From Mycolicibacterium chubuense (GTDB lineage Bacteria; Actinomycetota; Actinomycetes; Mycobacteriales; Mycobacteriaceae): DNA of 64,000 bases. Each line of letters begins with the position of its first letter. Within the stretch, counting starts at the first letter, position 1. The stretch spans positions 153,979 to 217,978 of the forward strand of contig NZ_JYNX01000035.1 in NCBI RefSeq assembly GCF_001044255.1, in the 5' to 3' direction. The notes beneath the pieces were generated by a model, which was given only the letters and a program-made list of their open reading frames with translations, had not been told where the DNA came from and searched no databases. Positions 16,785-24,913 of the stretch are shown here, piece after piece. A program made the translations under genes and the position numbers.

Positions 16785-18209
16785 TCAGGACGCCGACAGG
16801 ATCGGTCGCGGCATGGGCACAGCGTCGGACCCGTCGACCAGGACCGCCCCGAACACATCCGCGTGCGCTTTACTCAGGGAGTCGGCGGCCGAACTCACAT
16901 CTCCTGCTCGCGTCACATTCTTCACCACGGTCAGGACGGTCAAATCAGCTGCCGCACAAATGAGTTGCGTGTCACCGGACGCAGCGACCGGGGGCGCCAT
17001 CATCACGATCACGTCAGCTACCGTACGGATCTCGTCGAGGACGGCAGCAACGCGCTCGCGGGTGATCCGGCGCCAGTCCGATCCGTCGGTACGGCCGCCG
17101 GGCAGGATCTTCAAGGTCTCGATGTCGCTGTCCCGCAGGAGCGCGTGCACCAGGGTGCTGTCATCGAGTGCCTCGAGGAATCCGTGGGAATCGGTGTCGC
17201 ACCAACCCCCACGATCCGCACCGATCAGAACGGTGCGATAGCCCTGCCGGGCCCAGAACCCGGCGAGTTCTCCGGCCAGCGGCGACGGCGCCTGCGTACC
17301 GGAGCAGTTGGCCACGACGACCGCGGCGTTCTTCGGGAGATCCTCCAGGCTGATCAGGTTGGCGAGCGTACGCACGCGTTCCTGACGCATCTGAATGGCA
17401 TGGACGTTCGCGCCCGCGGGTATCTCGATGAGCGGTTCGACGGTGGTCTTCTCGCGGATGTCGTCGAGGTTCTTGAGACGTGTCGAGACGGTCGCCAGGG
17501 CCAGTGCGGACAGGATCCCCAACGCGAGTCCGCCGATCCCGCCCAGTGCGATCTGCAGTCCCGTCTGCGTTGAGATCTCGGTGACGCCCGCCCTGGGCTG
17601 CAGCACCTGCAATTCGTTGGTCCTGTCCGCACTCATCTCCATGATCCTGTTCTGCAGCGCAGCGGCTTCCGCAGGATCATCCGGCGCGCCGGTGGCCAAC
17701 ACCTTCTCCAGCCTGCGCTCCGCGTCCTTGATGGCGGCGCCGAGGCGGGCCTGCTGCATGGCGTTGATGTCGTTGCGGAAGGCGCCGGCCATCCTCTCGG
17801 CGGCGTCCTGCGCGACCCTCGGATCACCCGCAGTCGCGTCGACCGTCACGATCGGACTGCTTGCGGCCGTCGCTGCTTGGACCTCGACTCCCGGCGGGAT
17901 CTCGCTCTTGGCCGCCAACCGGGCATTCACCGCCTCATCGTTGAACAGTTGAACGTAGCCCTGGACGATCACCGCGTCCTGATCGGTAGGCCGGTTCGGG
18001 GACGCCACCACCAGCGTCGATTTGCCGACATACGTGGTGTGGGCCTGCGCGACCGACACGGTCGCCGCGCCTGCGCCCAGAACGGCGAACGCGATAACCA
18101 GCCACCGGTAGTTCCAGACCTGGCGCACCCGCCGTCCGGGTGATGCGGCTCGGTGATCGCCGGGCACATCGATGTAGCGCTCGGATTCTGCCTTCTTGGA
18201 TGCGGTCAT
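16785..18209 (-). CDS. Polysaccharide co-polymerase (Wzz-like) with degenerate BY-kinase domain
   Basis: 474 residues. A first membrane helix (about 35-53), an extracytoplasmic Wzz region, a second helix (about 219-241) and a cytoplasmic domain (294-460) shaped like a bacterial tyrosine kinase. All three ATP motifs are lost: the Walker A position reads NCSGTQAPSPLAGELA with no GKT, the A' position LIGADRGG instead of an Asp-x-Asp, and the B position IVMMAPP instead of a terminal Asp-x-Pro-Pro. There is no tyrosine-rich tail. It should therefore set chain length without kinase activity. AAGGA lies eight bases before the ATG, and the ATG shares ATGA with a small upstream frame. Confidence 0.85.
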   Translation of the reverse strand: MTASKKAESERYIDVPGDHRAASPGRRVRQVWNYRWLVIAFAVLGAGAATVSVAQAHTTYVGKSTLVVASPNRPTDQDAVIVQGYVQLFNDEAVNARLAAKSEIPPGVEVQAATAASSPIVTVDATAGDPRVAQDAAERMAGAFRNDINAMQQARLGAAIKDAERRLEKVLATGAPDDPAEAAALQNRIMEMSADRTNELQVLQPRAGVTEISTQTGLQIALGGIGGLALGILSALALATVSTRLKNLDDIREKTTVEPLIEIPAGANVHAIQMRQERVRTLANLISLEDLPKNAAVVVANCSGTQAPSPLAGELAGFWARQGYRTVLIGADRGGWCDTDSHGFLEALDDSTLVHALLRDSDIETLKILPGGRTDGSDWRRITRERVAAVLDEIRTVADVIVMMAPPVAASGDTQLICAAADLTVLTVVKNVTRAGDVSSAADSLSKAHADVFGAVLVDGSDAVPMPRPILSAS

Positions 18210-18445
18210 CGGGATCCTTCCATCAGCCAGTCGCTGTCGTGGTGGTTCGCACCCGCGACCAGATGCTTCGGAGAGCTCAGCTCCACGTCGACGCCGGGAG
18301 GCTCGGCGCTCTGGCTACCTGAGGTGACACGGTTCGCACGTGAAACGACACTGTCCACAACTGCCCCCGTCCCATCCGTCAATTTCAGGACTGAGTGTGG
18401 CCCAGCTACCGTGCGTCCGGTAGACAACTGCTCAGTGTGAAACAC
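18206..18445 (-). CDS. Possible small protein of unknown function, coupled to the co-polymerase gene
   Basis: An open frame whose TGA overlaps the co-polymerase ATG (ATGA). From the GTG at 18445 it encodes 79 residues; the frame stays open to 18562, but the added part is Arg/Pro-rich and looks non-coding. The product has no membrane segment and many Ser, Val, Gly and His residues, and no family is recognised. The four-base overlap is the main reason to list it. It could instead be a leader of the minus-strand operon. Confidence 0.3.
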   Translation of the reverse strand: MFHTEQLSTGRTVAGPHSVLKLTDGTGAVVDSVVSRANRVTSGSQSAEPPGVDVELSSPKHLVAGANHHDSDWLMEGSR

Positions 18446-18724
18446 AACGTGCGACGGGCCTTGTCGACGATTCGGAGGACAATCCCGCATACGTCGAATC
18501 CCCCGCCTGCCGCACGGTGGCGGGGATCGCTCCTCGTCGCCGGGCATGCGCCGGTGTCGCATGCCCTCACACGCTTGGGCGGATTCGCCCCACTGGCCAT
18601 TCCTACGAAGTCGGACCTGCCAGCAATCGGGCTTGGCCCGATCGGTTCGGCCTGATGCCGGCGGTCATCCCGTCGACCGCTGAAAGTGTCAGCTACATAG
18701 TCGATTCCCTGTAGCATCGGCCGG

Positions 18725-20014
18725 ATGGGCGCGATTGCACGCGATCGACTCGGCCTGAATCCGACCGCGGCGCCGCCGGCGCTGGCGGCGTTCGTGGTCT
18801 GCGCCGTGGCCGTCGCGGTCTCGGCGTCCGGAGTCGTGGCGACATCGGCAGGCGTGGACCAGCGGCAGTACCACTGGGTGACCATCCAGTACTTCCGGGA
18901 GATCTTTCCGCGCATCGATATCGTCAATGTGGACACGGCGACCGGACCTCTCTATCACCTGATCGTCGCTGCTGTCTCGGGCCCACTTCACCTGGGCGAG
19001 TTCGGAACTCAGTTTCTCTCCAGCTTCTTCGCGGCCGGTCTCGCGGCGCTCGCAGTGTGGTACGTGGGCATCGTGACAGAGCCGGTGCTGCGGGTGCTGG
19101 CGGTGGCGCCGCTGCTGCTCTCGCCCTACTTCTGGGAGTCGGCTCTGTGGATGCTGACAGACGCCGCGGCACTCCTGTTCGCCTTCGCCGCGTTCGTGTT
19201 GCTCCTGCGCCGCGAGTCGATGGACGGCGTGGGTTGTGTGAGCGCCGGACTGCTGCTGGCAGCCGCGGTCGCGACGCGGCAGACATACGTGTGGTCGCTG
19301 GTCCCGACGATCGCGGTGATCTGGTATCAGCACCGTGAATCAGATTCCGGGACAAGGCTGTTGCGTGTGCTGGCGGTGGCAGCACCCGCGTTGGTGGTAC
19401 TCGCCGGGTTGGTGGCACTGTGGCACGGCTTTCTCCCGCCGCGATTCCACGAGATGAACGCTGCCAATCGCAGCTGGCTTTCCCCGACGTACTGCGCCGC
19501 GGTGGCCGCAGTGTTCTTCGTGCCGATCTCACTTGCCACGTATGGTCGTGGCCGTCCGCGGCTGTCGACCACGCTGGGAGCGGGCGCGGCTGTCGCGCTG
19601 CCCGCACTGGTATGGACGAGTTCTGCAACGACGGGAACCGACAATGCGCGGCGCGGTGGACTGATCTGGGAGTCCGTGGAGCACACTCCGCTGCTGGATG
19701 GGCGTTCACTACTGCTGACGCTGCTCGCCTTCGCCGGTGGCTGTTCCATCTGCCACGTTCTGCTCCTGCTCGACAACACCACGGCGATTCTGATCGGGAC
19801 CGGCCTCATCGGTCTGGCGGCGACGATGACAGCGGGAGGGCAGCTCTACCAGAAGTACTTCGAATTGCCCGTCGCTGCAATGGCATTGATCGCGATCTGC
19901 GCACTAGCAGCCAACGGCGCGATCGAACGTCGCTGGCCACTGGTCGGATTGGCGGCACTGCAGGCCCTGTTGACGGCAGCGCTGGTGGCGGGGCCGGTCA
20001 TCACCGCGCCGTGA
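18725..20014 (+). CDS. Multi-span membrane protein resembling ALG10/DIE2 glucosyltransferases (GT-C fold)
   Basis: 429 residues with about 10-11 hydrophobic helices. The first outer loop has Asp45 in GVDQRQYHWV and, further on, DTATGPLYHL (70-79). This matches the pattern of the eukaryotic ALG10 (GT59) family, where an acidic residue followed by a T-x-P-G-x-Y-like stretch forms the lipid-phosphate-sugar active site. A polyprenyl-phosphate-sugar-dependent glycosyltransferase acting outside the membrane is therefore suggested, perhaps decorating the polymer. It starts at an ATG after the 279-base gap from the small minus-strand frame. Family match is by eye and only moderately sure. Confidence 0.65.
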   Translation: MGAIARDRLGLNPTAAPPALAAFVVCAVAVAVSASGVVATSAGVDQRQYHWVTIQYFREIFPRIDIVNVDTATGPLYHLIVAAVSGPLHLGEFGTQFLSSFFAAGLAALAVWYVGIVTEPVLRVLAVAPLLLSPYFWESALWMLTDAAALLFAFAAFVLLLRRESMDGVGCVSAGLLLAAAVATRQTYVWSLVPTIAVIWYQHRESDSGTRLLRVLAVAAPALVVLAGLVALWHGFLPPRFHEMNAANRSWLSPTYCAAVAAVFFVPISLATYGRGRPRLSTTLGAGAAVALPALVWTSSATTGTDNARRGGLIWESVEHTPLLDGRSLLLTLLAFAGGCSICHVLLLLDNTTAILIGTGLIGLAATMTAGGQLYQKYFELPVAAMALIAICALAANGAIERRWPLVGLAALQALLTAALVAGPVITAP

Positions 20015-20038
20015 CCCGCGGGCGATCCTACGGCGTCG

Positions 20039-20692
20039 TCAGCCTCGCACGGCCACGATCGACTTGACCAGCCCTGCGAAGCGCTCGTGCCATATCGACG
20101 ATGTCGGAAAGTACCGCCGCATCTGAGAAATGGAGAGCAGGTCGACCTGGTCGACAGCGTTCTCGGCGTCCTCACGGGTGTAGGTGTGCACGTTTCCGCG
20201 GTTCCAGCGCAGAGATATCTGCACGCGGGCCTCGTACGGAAGCCACTGCATGCCGGGAAACACCCAGTGCGGCTCGACCGGGAAGTACCGGTACGGCGTC
20301 TGTACCCAATATCGCTCGGCGAGAACGCCAATCGTGTCTGCGAGGCGCTGACGTTGGGGGTGGCCACCGACATGCTCGATGAGCGAGTTCGAGAACACCA
20401 GATCGAAACGCTCGTGGCGGACAGCGGCGGGCAGGTCGCACGCGTCGGCTTGGACGACGTCGACGGTCGGTTCGTCCGAGGTCAGTGGCAGGAGATTGAC
20501 GATCGTGACGGCCCGGGGCCGCACGGGAGCGAGAGCCCATGACTCCGGGGTGCCGCCGAGGTCGATCACGCGCATCTCCGAGATCGCCGGAAAGCGTTGT
20601 GCGAAACACTGCCAGCGACGTGTCCTGGCGCGGCCCGCCAGCGAGTGTGCCGAATCGAAATCGGCGATGGTGTCATGCAACCAGTTCGTCAC
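20039..20692 (-). CDS. Class I SAM-dependent methyltransferase
   Basis: 217 residues with a Rossmann methyltransferase core: RVIDLGGTPESW is motif I, VVQADACDLP motif II, and FDLVFSNSLIEHV motif IV with the post-motif SNSLIEH typical of small-molecule methyltransferases. A Trp/Tyr-rich segment (TPYRYFPVEPHWVFPGMQW) probably builds the acceptor pocket. The GTG at 20692 follows GGGGGAG and starts just before the conserved helix; the longer frame to 20758 adds a hydrophilic piece without similarity. It converges on the ALG10-like gene with 24 bases between them. A sugar or lipid O-methylation is plausible. Confidence 0.82.
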   Translation of the reverse strand: MTNWLHDTIADFDSAHSLAGRARTRRWQCFAQRFPAISEMRVIDLGGTPESWALAPVRPRAVTIVNLLPLTSDEPTVDVVQADACDLPAAVRHERFDLVFSNSLIEHVGGHPQRQRLADTIGVLAERYWVQTPYRYFPVEPHWVFPGMQWLPYEARVQISLRWNRGNVHTYTREDAENAVDQVDLLSISQMRRYFPTSSIWHERFAGLVKSIVAVRG

Positions 20693-20857
20693 CGCTCCCC
20701 CATCCACCTCAGCGTTGCTGCGCGACGCCACCTGTCTACGGTCCCCACCTTCGTGCATGCCACGTCAGGTGCTGAGACTTCCGCCGGTCTTGACTACCTT
20801 GAGGCGACAGAGGTGTCGGTCATCCGGGGGACATCGCGAAGACGATTTCGCAGCCGA

Positions 20858-21697
20858 TCATCGCGACAGCCCGGCCTCGGTCGCGGCGACGCGAAATCCG
20901 GCGTGATACACGATCCCGGTCGGTGCGATACCACGCTGGCGGTAGTAGCCCTCTTTGTAATAGATGCCTGACGTGCCCGGAACCATGGTCCTCACGGTGT
21001 AGGTGTTCGAGCCGTTGGTGAACATCTGCGGCACACCGTTCATCCACAGCCTGAGGTAGCCTTCGCTGTCCGACGCGGAGTACTTGATCTCCATCATGAC
21101 GTCGTGCCAGATCCCTACCGCCAACGGCGTGTCGTAGATGTCCAACCTGTCGATGACGACGTTCGGCGCTGACTGCTTGTGGACGATCAGCGACCACTGT
21201 CCGTTCTTCTCGTTCACATCCCAGCCGACCGGTGGACTGCCGCCGCAGTTGCAGTGCCACTGATTGGTCACACCCCAGCCCAGCGACGCATGGTCCTGAG
21301 GGAAGCTGGGATCGAACTTGACAGAGAATGCGTACCAGCGCGTCTGACCCTCGGTACCGCCGCTCAGCGGGGTCGTACTCTGCACCTCGGAGCGATCCCC
21401 GGACGGAAAGCCGGGATAGTCACCGTCGCGAACCTCGAACCTGGCGGCTTTGCCTTTCGCCGGGTCGTCGACGACGGCAGCGGCATATGTCGGCGTGTAA
21501 GCGGCGCCCGACGAGTTGTAGAACTTGTTCTGCACGATGTCCCATTGACTGAAATCACCTGTGCTGTAGTCGCCGACGAACAGCGCAGTGTCACCGGACG
21601 CGGGCGGAGCCGCAGTGGTTGTCGGCGCGCACCCCATGCCGCAGGAGAGCACCGCAACAGCCGCCACCCGAGCGAACGTGCTCCTTGATCGACCCAC
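20858..21697 (-). CDS. Secreted polysaccharide lyase (glucuronan/heparin-lyase-like fold)
   Basis: 279 residues. An Arg-rich start, a hydrophobic helix (about 10-20) and cysteines in LSCGMGCAP suggest export, perhaps as a lipoprotein although the lipobox is poor. From about 39 on it is one jelly-roll lyase domain with VGDYSTGDFSQW, GDYPGFPSGDRSEVQ (the Arg-Ser-Glu motif of PL7/PL20-type lyases), FPQDHASLGWGVTNQWH and a C-terminal YYKEGYYRQR. Such enzymes cleave uronic-acid polymers by beta-elimination. It is a close paralogue of the C-terminal domain of the next gene. The GTG at 21697 follows GGGGG. The exact substrate is unknown. Confidence 0.8.
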   Translation of the reverse strand: MGRSRSTFARVAAVAVLSCGMGCAPTTTAAPPASGDTALFVGDYSTGDFSQWDIVQNKFYNSSGAAYTPTYAAAVVDDPAKGKAARFEVRDGDYPGFPSGDRSEVQSTTPLSGGTEGQTRWYAFSVKFDPSFPQDHASLGWGVTNQWHCNCGGSPPVGWDVNEKNGQWSLIVHKQSAPNVVIDRLDIYDTPLAVGIWHDVMMEIKYSASDSEGYLRLWMNGVPQMFTNGSNTYTVRTMVPGTSGIYYKEGYYRQRGIAPTGIVYHAGFRVAATEAGLSR

Positions 21698-21848
21698 TGC
21701 GCACCCCCGATTGAAAGGACGACGGCGTCCGGCGATCAGTGAGTCGAGCACTGACGGGAGCCATCAGCCCCAACGTACGCCGGTTGTGACGGGTCCGACG
21801 ACGAGTCCGGTGGGACGAGGCAACCGGCAGCGGGCGGTCGACCCCGGA

Positions 21849-24491
21849 CTAGAGTCCCAGTCCTGCCTGGGTTGAGGCCACCCGGAATCCGGCGTGATAG
21901 ACGATTCCGGTGGGTGCGAGGTCCCGTTGCCGGTAGTAGCCCTCCTTGTAGTAGACACCGCCGCCACCGGGGACCAGCGTCCGCACGTGATATGTGGTCG
22001 AGCCGTTGGTGAGGGTTTGGGCGACGCCGTTCTCCCACAGCCGCACTGAACCGATGGTGTCCGAGGCCGACCAGGTGACCTCCATCGTGATGTCGTGCCA
22101 CGTGCCGACGTTCAGCGGGGTCTGCCAGAGGATGACCTTCCCCAGGTACTGCGCTGGTGCGGACTGCCTCTCGGCCATCAGAGACAGATAACCGTTCTGT
22201 CCGTTGACGATGAAGGCCAGCGGCGGGCTGCCACCGGCATCACTGGCGTGCCACTGGTTCACCAGCCCCCAGCCAAGGTTGGCGTGGTTCTGCGGGAATC
22301 CGGCATCGAACTTCGTGGAAAGCGAGTACCACGATGTCTGTCCCTCGGTGGCACCGCCGCTCAGCGCGGTCGTGCTCTGCACCTCGGAGCGATCCCCCGA
22401 CACGAATCCCGGATAGTCGCCCGAGCGCACTTCGAACCGCGCCACTTTGCCCTTCACCGGATCGTTGACGATCGTCGCGGGATACTGCGGTACGTAGTCC
22501 TTGCCGTAGGAGTTGAAGTACTTGTTCTGCACCACCGACCACTGGCTGAAGTTGCCGGTGCTGTAGTCGCCGACGAAGATCGGCGGTGCGACGGCCGTGT
22601 TGGCGACGGTGACGGTGACCGGCGCGGACACCGCGGTGTTGCCGCTCGTGTCGATTGCCCGTGCGGTCAACGTGTGCGTTCCGTTGCTGACCCCGGCGCT
22701 GTTCCAGGACACGCTGTACGGCGACGAATTATCCTGACTACCAATGACTTTGTTGTCGACCAGGAACTGCACCCCGGCCACCGCGACGTTGTCCGACGCG
22801 GTCGCGGTCAGGGTCACCGTCCCCGACACTGTCCCGCCGGGCACCGTCACGGACACCGTCGGCGCGAGGGAGTCGACAGCGGTGTTGCCGACGGTGAAGA
22901 CGATCGGCGCCGACAGTGCGGTGTTGCCGCTGGTGTCGGTCGCCCGCGCGGTCACCGTGTGGGCGCCGTTGGCGGCCCCGGCGCTGTTCCACGACACGCT
23001 GTAGGGCGACGACGGATCTGCGGCGCCCACCGCCGCGTTGTCGACCAGGAACTGCACGCCGGCGACCCCGACGTTGTCCGTCGCCGTCGCGGTGAACGTC
23101 ACCGTGCCCGAGACGGTCCCGGCCGGAACGCTCACCGATACCGTCGGCGCCGTGGTGTCGGGAACGGCAGCCGGTGCTGAGGCCGCTCTGAAGGTGGCCA
23201 CCTGCATGAGCCACCTGCTGTAGCCGCGCAACGACGCCGTCGCGCTGTACCTCCCGGCGGTGCTCACCGCCTTGTCCTGGGCGATGTCGCCGTCGGGCGT
23301 GGTGATGATCCGGGAACTGAAACCGCTGCCGGCGGCGGTGAATCCCCCGGTGGTGATGCCGGCGCCGAACACGAGTTCGTTGCCCGCCGTGGTCCTCACC
23401 GTTCCGCTGCTGGCCGACCGTCCCCAGCCCTTCCCTGACGCACCCACGTCGAACGGATCGACCGGGTCGAGTCCGCGGTACTCAAGTGCACGCAGGTCCA
23501 CGTACGGCGTGGCGGTGTTGAACACGACGGTCACCGTGTTCGAACCCGCGGCGGCGCTGCTGATCCCCGAGGCGTAGTAGATGGCCTGACTGATCCCCGA
23601 CCCTCGCGCCGTCGGCACCGCGGCGCGGTAGGTGTTGCCGGCCGAATCGGTGACGGACCTGATCGTCGATGTCGCGTTGTTCCAGCCGATGGCAACGACA
23701 TTCGTGTCACCGGCGGTCTGCGCACCCGAGTACTTCACGGCAACCGAGGTCTGCGGTGTCTGCGGCGTCGCCGCAGCGACCTGTACGAAGGTCGGTGTCA
23801 CGGCGACCGTCGCCAGCGCTGTCGGCGCGGTGGAGGTCGTCGACCGGAGCGCGGCGGTCGGCTCCGCCTGGCCGGACACCCGGCTCGTCCAGGCCACCAG
23901 AAGGGACAGCAGGGCGGTCTGCGCGGGCGTCGCCGGCTGCGGACGTGCCGACAGGTCACGGGTGAGCGTCTCGAGCACCCTCACCACCCGCGGCCGGGCG
24001 GGGACGGATTGGCTCGCCGGCGTCACCACAGACGTATCGGGCGCCGGCGCTGCACTGGCGGCCAGCCGTCGCGGCACTCGCGTCGCGCGCACGGTGTCAC
24101 TGACCGCCTCCCCGGTGGCGGAATCTGCCGCGCCCGCGGTGTCGTCATCCCGGCGCAATCGGTGTCCGGCGCGGGCAGTCCTGTCCGCGACGCCGGGCCC
24201 GGCCGCGCTGCGGAACCGCTTCTTCCCCGTGGTCGGCGATTCGGCGTCGTCGCCCTTGGCAGCGGCTCGCCGTTCGGCGCGGGTCACCGAGGGTCCTGCG
24301 CCGGCTGCCGCGCCACCGTCGGCCGACGATTGCGCGGCGGGTGAACCGGTGCTGTCCGCAAACGCGACACCCGCACCGCCGAGAAGTGCGCTACCGATGC
24401 CCAGCGCCACGGCGAGCGCGCCCACTCGGCCGACATGACGGGCTGATCCATGAGAAATGCAGATCGCATACGAGGGGTTTGCTGTGTTCAT
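21849..24491 (-). CDS. Large secreted polysaccharide lyase with Ig-like repeats
   Basis: 880 residues. A Sec signal (about 20-46, ending GVAFADS) of the kind frequent in mycobacterial exported proteins precedes a long Ala/Ser/Arg-rich low-complexity linker (47-240). A beta-rich module of unknown type spans about 247-436, two nearly identical bacterial Ig-like domains 447-536 and 541-630, and a polysaccharide lyase domain 638-880 with GDYPGFVSGDRSEVQ and NQWH. The lyase domain closely parallels the neighbouring shorter gene, so one arose from the other. It should act on a uronic-acid polymer outside the cell, with the middle modules binding carbohydrate or spacing the enzyme from the wall. GGAG lies upstream of the ATG. 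Confidence 0.82.
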   Translation of the reverse strand: MNTANPSYAICISHGSARHVGRVGALAVALGIGSALLGGAGVAFADSTGSPAAQSSADGGAAAGAGPSVTRAERRAAAKGDDAESPTTGKKRFRSAAGPGVADRTARAGHRLRRDDDTAGAADSATGEAVSDTVRATRVPRRLAASAAPAPDTSVVTPASQSVPARPRVVRVLETLTRDLSARPQPATPAQTALLSLLVAWTSRVSGQAEPTAALRSTTSTAPTALATVAVTPTFVQVAAATPQTPQTSVAVKYSGAQTAGDTNVVAIGWNNATSTIRSVTDSAGNTYRAAVPTARGSGISQAIYYASGISSAAAGSNTVTVVFNTATPYVDLRALEYRGLDPVDPFDVGASGKGWGRSASSGTVRTTAGNELVFGAGITTGGFTAAGSGFSSRIITTPDGDIAQDKAVSTAGRYSATASLRGYSRWLMQVATFRAASAPAAVPDTTAPTVSVSVPAGTVSGTVTFTATATDNVGVAGVQFLVDNAAVGAADPSSPYSVSWNSAGAANGAHTVTARATDTSGNTALSAPIVFTVGNTAVDSLAPTVSVTVPGGTVSGTVTLTATASDNVAVAGVQFLVDNKVIGSQDNSSPYSVSWNSAGVSNGTHTLTARAIDTSGNTAVSAPVTVTVANTAVAPPIFVGDYSTGNFSQWSVVQNKYFNSYGKDYVPQYPATIVNDPVKGKVARFEVRSGDYPGFVSGDRSEVQSTTALSGGATEGQTSWYSLSTKFDAGFPQNHANLGWGLVNQWHASDAGGSPPLAFIVNGQNGYLSLMAERQSAPAQYLGKVILWQTPLNVGTWHDITMEVTWSASDTIGSVRLWENGVAQTLTNGSTTYHVRTLVPGGGGVYYKEGYYRQRDLAPTGIVYHAGFRVASTQAGLGL
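22602..23153 (-). repeat. Two tandem in-gene repeats encoding Ig-like domains
   Basis: Two adjacent units of about 270 bases (22884-23153 and 22602-22871) encode Ig-like domains that share TDNVGVAGVQFLVDN / SDNVAVAGVQFLVDN and SPYSVSWNSAG. The near identity in both protein and DNA points to a recent tandem duplication, so copy number may vary between strains. Confidence 0.8.
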
Positions 24492-24913
24492 AGTCGAACT
24501 CCAACGGGATTAAGGCAACCGGGGCGCGCCGACGCACAGCGCGTTAGCTCACTTCGAATCGCCAGGGGGCAATCATCACATGTACCAGTTGTTTAACCTC
24601 GGCAGCACTCTCTCACAGAGCATGCAATCCGATAGCCAATCACTGTCTGTTCATTGCGATTGCAATCGATATCGTTTGCTGAATGTCCGATACCTGGTTT
24701 GCGGGCAATCGGCCAACGGATAACTGTATTTCGCCGCATGGATAGGTCAGGACGCATTTGCACTGGCCGGCGCCCTCTTCGCCGCTCTCCCACCCGGGCG
24801 GCGCGCTCGCCCACATAACGTCAGTTACGTCGCGGATTACCCGCCGAAGTCAAGTGATCAGCAAAAATTACCGTTGGCGGCAATTGTCGCTCCCAACCGG
24901 GCCGAGCCGGCTT
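24492..24913. promoter_or_regulatory. 422-base non-coding region with a 12-base palindrome
   Basis: No gene is supported between the large lyase and the GlxA-type regulator. The middle (about 24590-24740) is markedly AT-richer than its surroundings and contains the perfect palindrome CGATTGCAATCG at 24657-24668, a possible operator upstream of the lyase gene. AT-rich foreign-type DNA of this kind is a usual target of Lsr2 in mycobacteria, which is inference here. Confidence 0.35.

Noticed and set aside
21736-21752. Hairpin CAGTG/CACTG after the large lyase as a terminator.
   Set aside because: Only five base pairs and no T-run.
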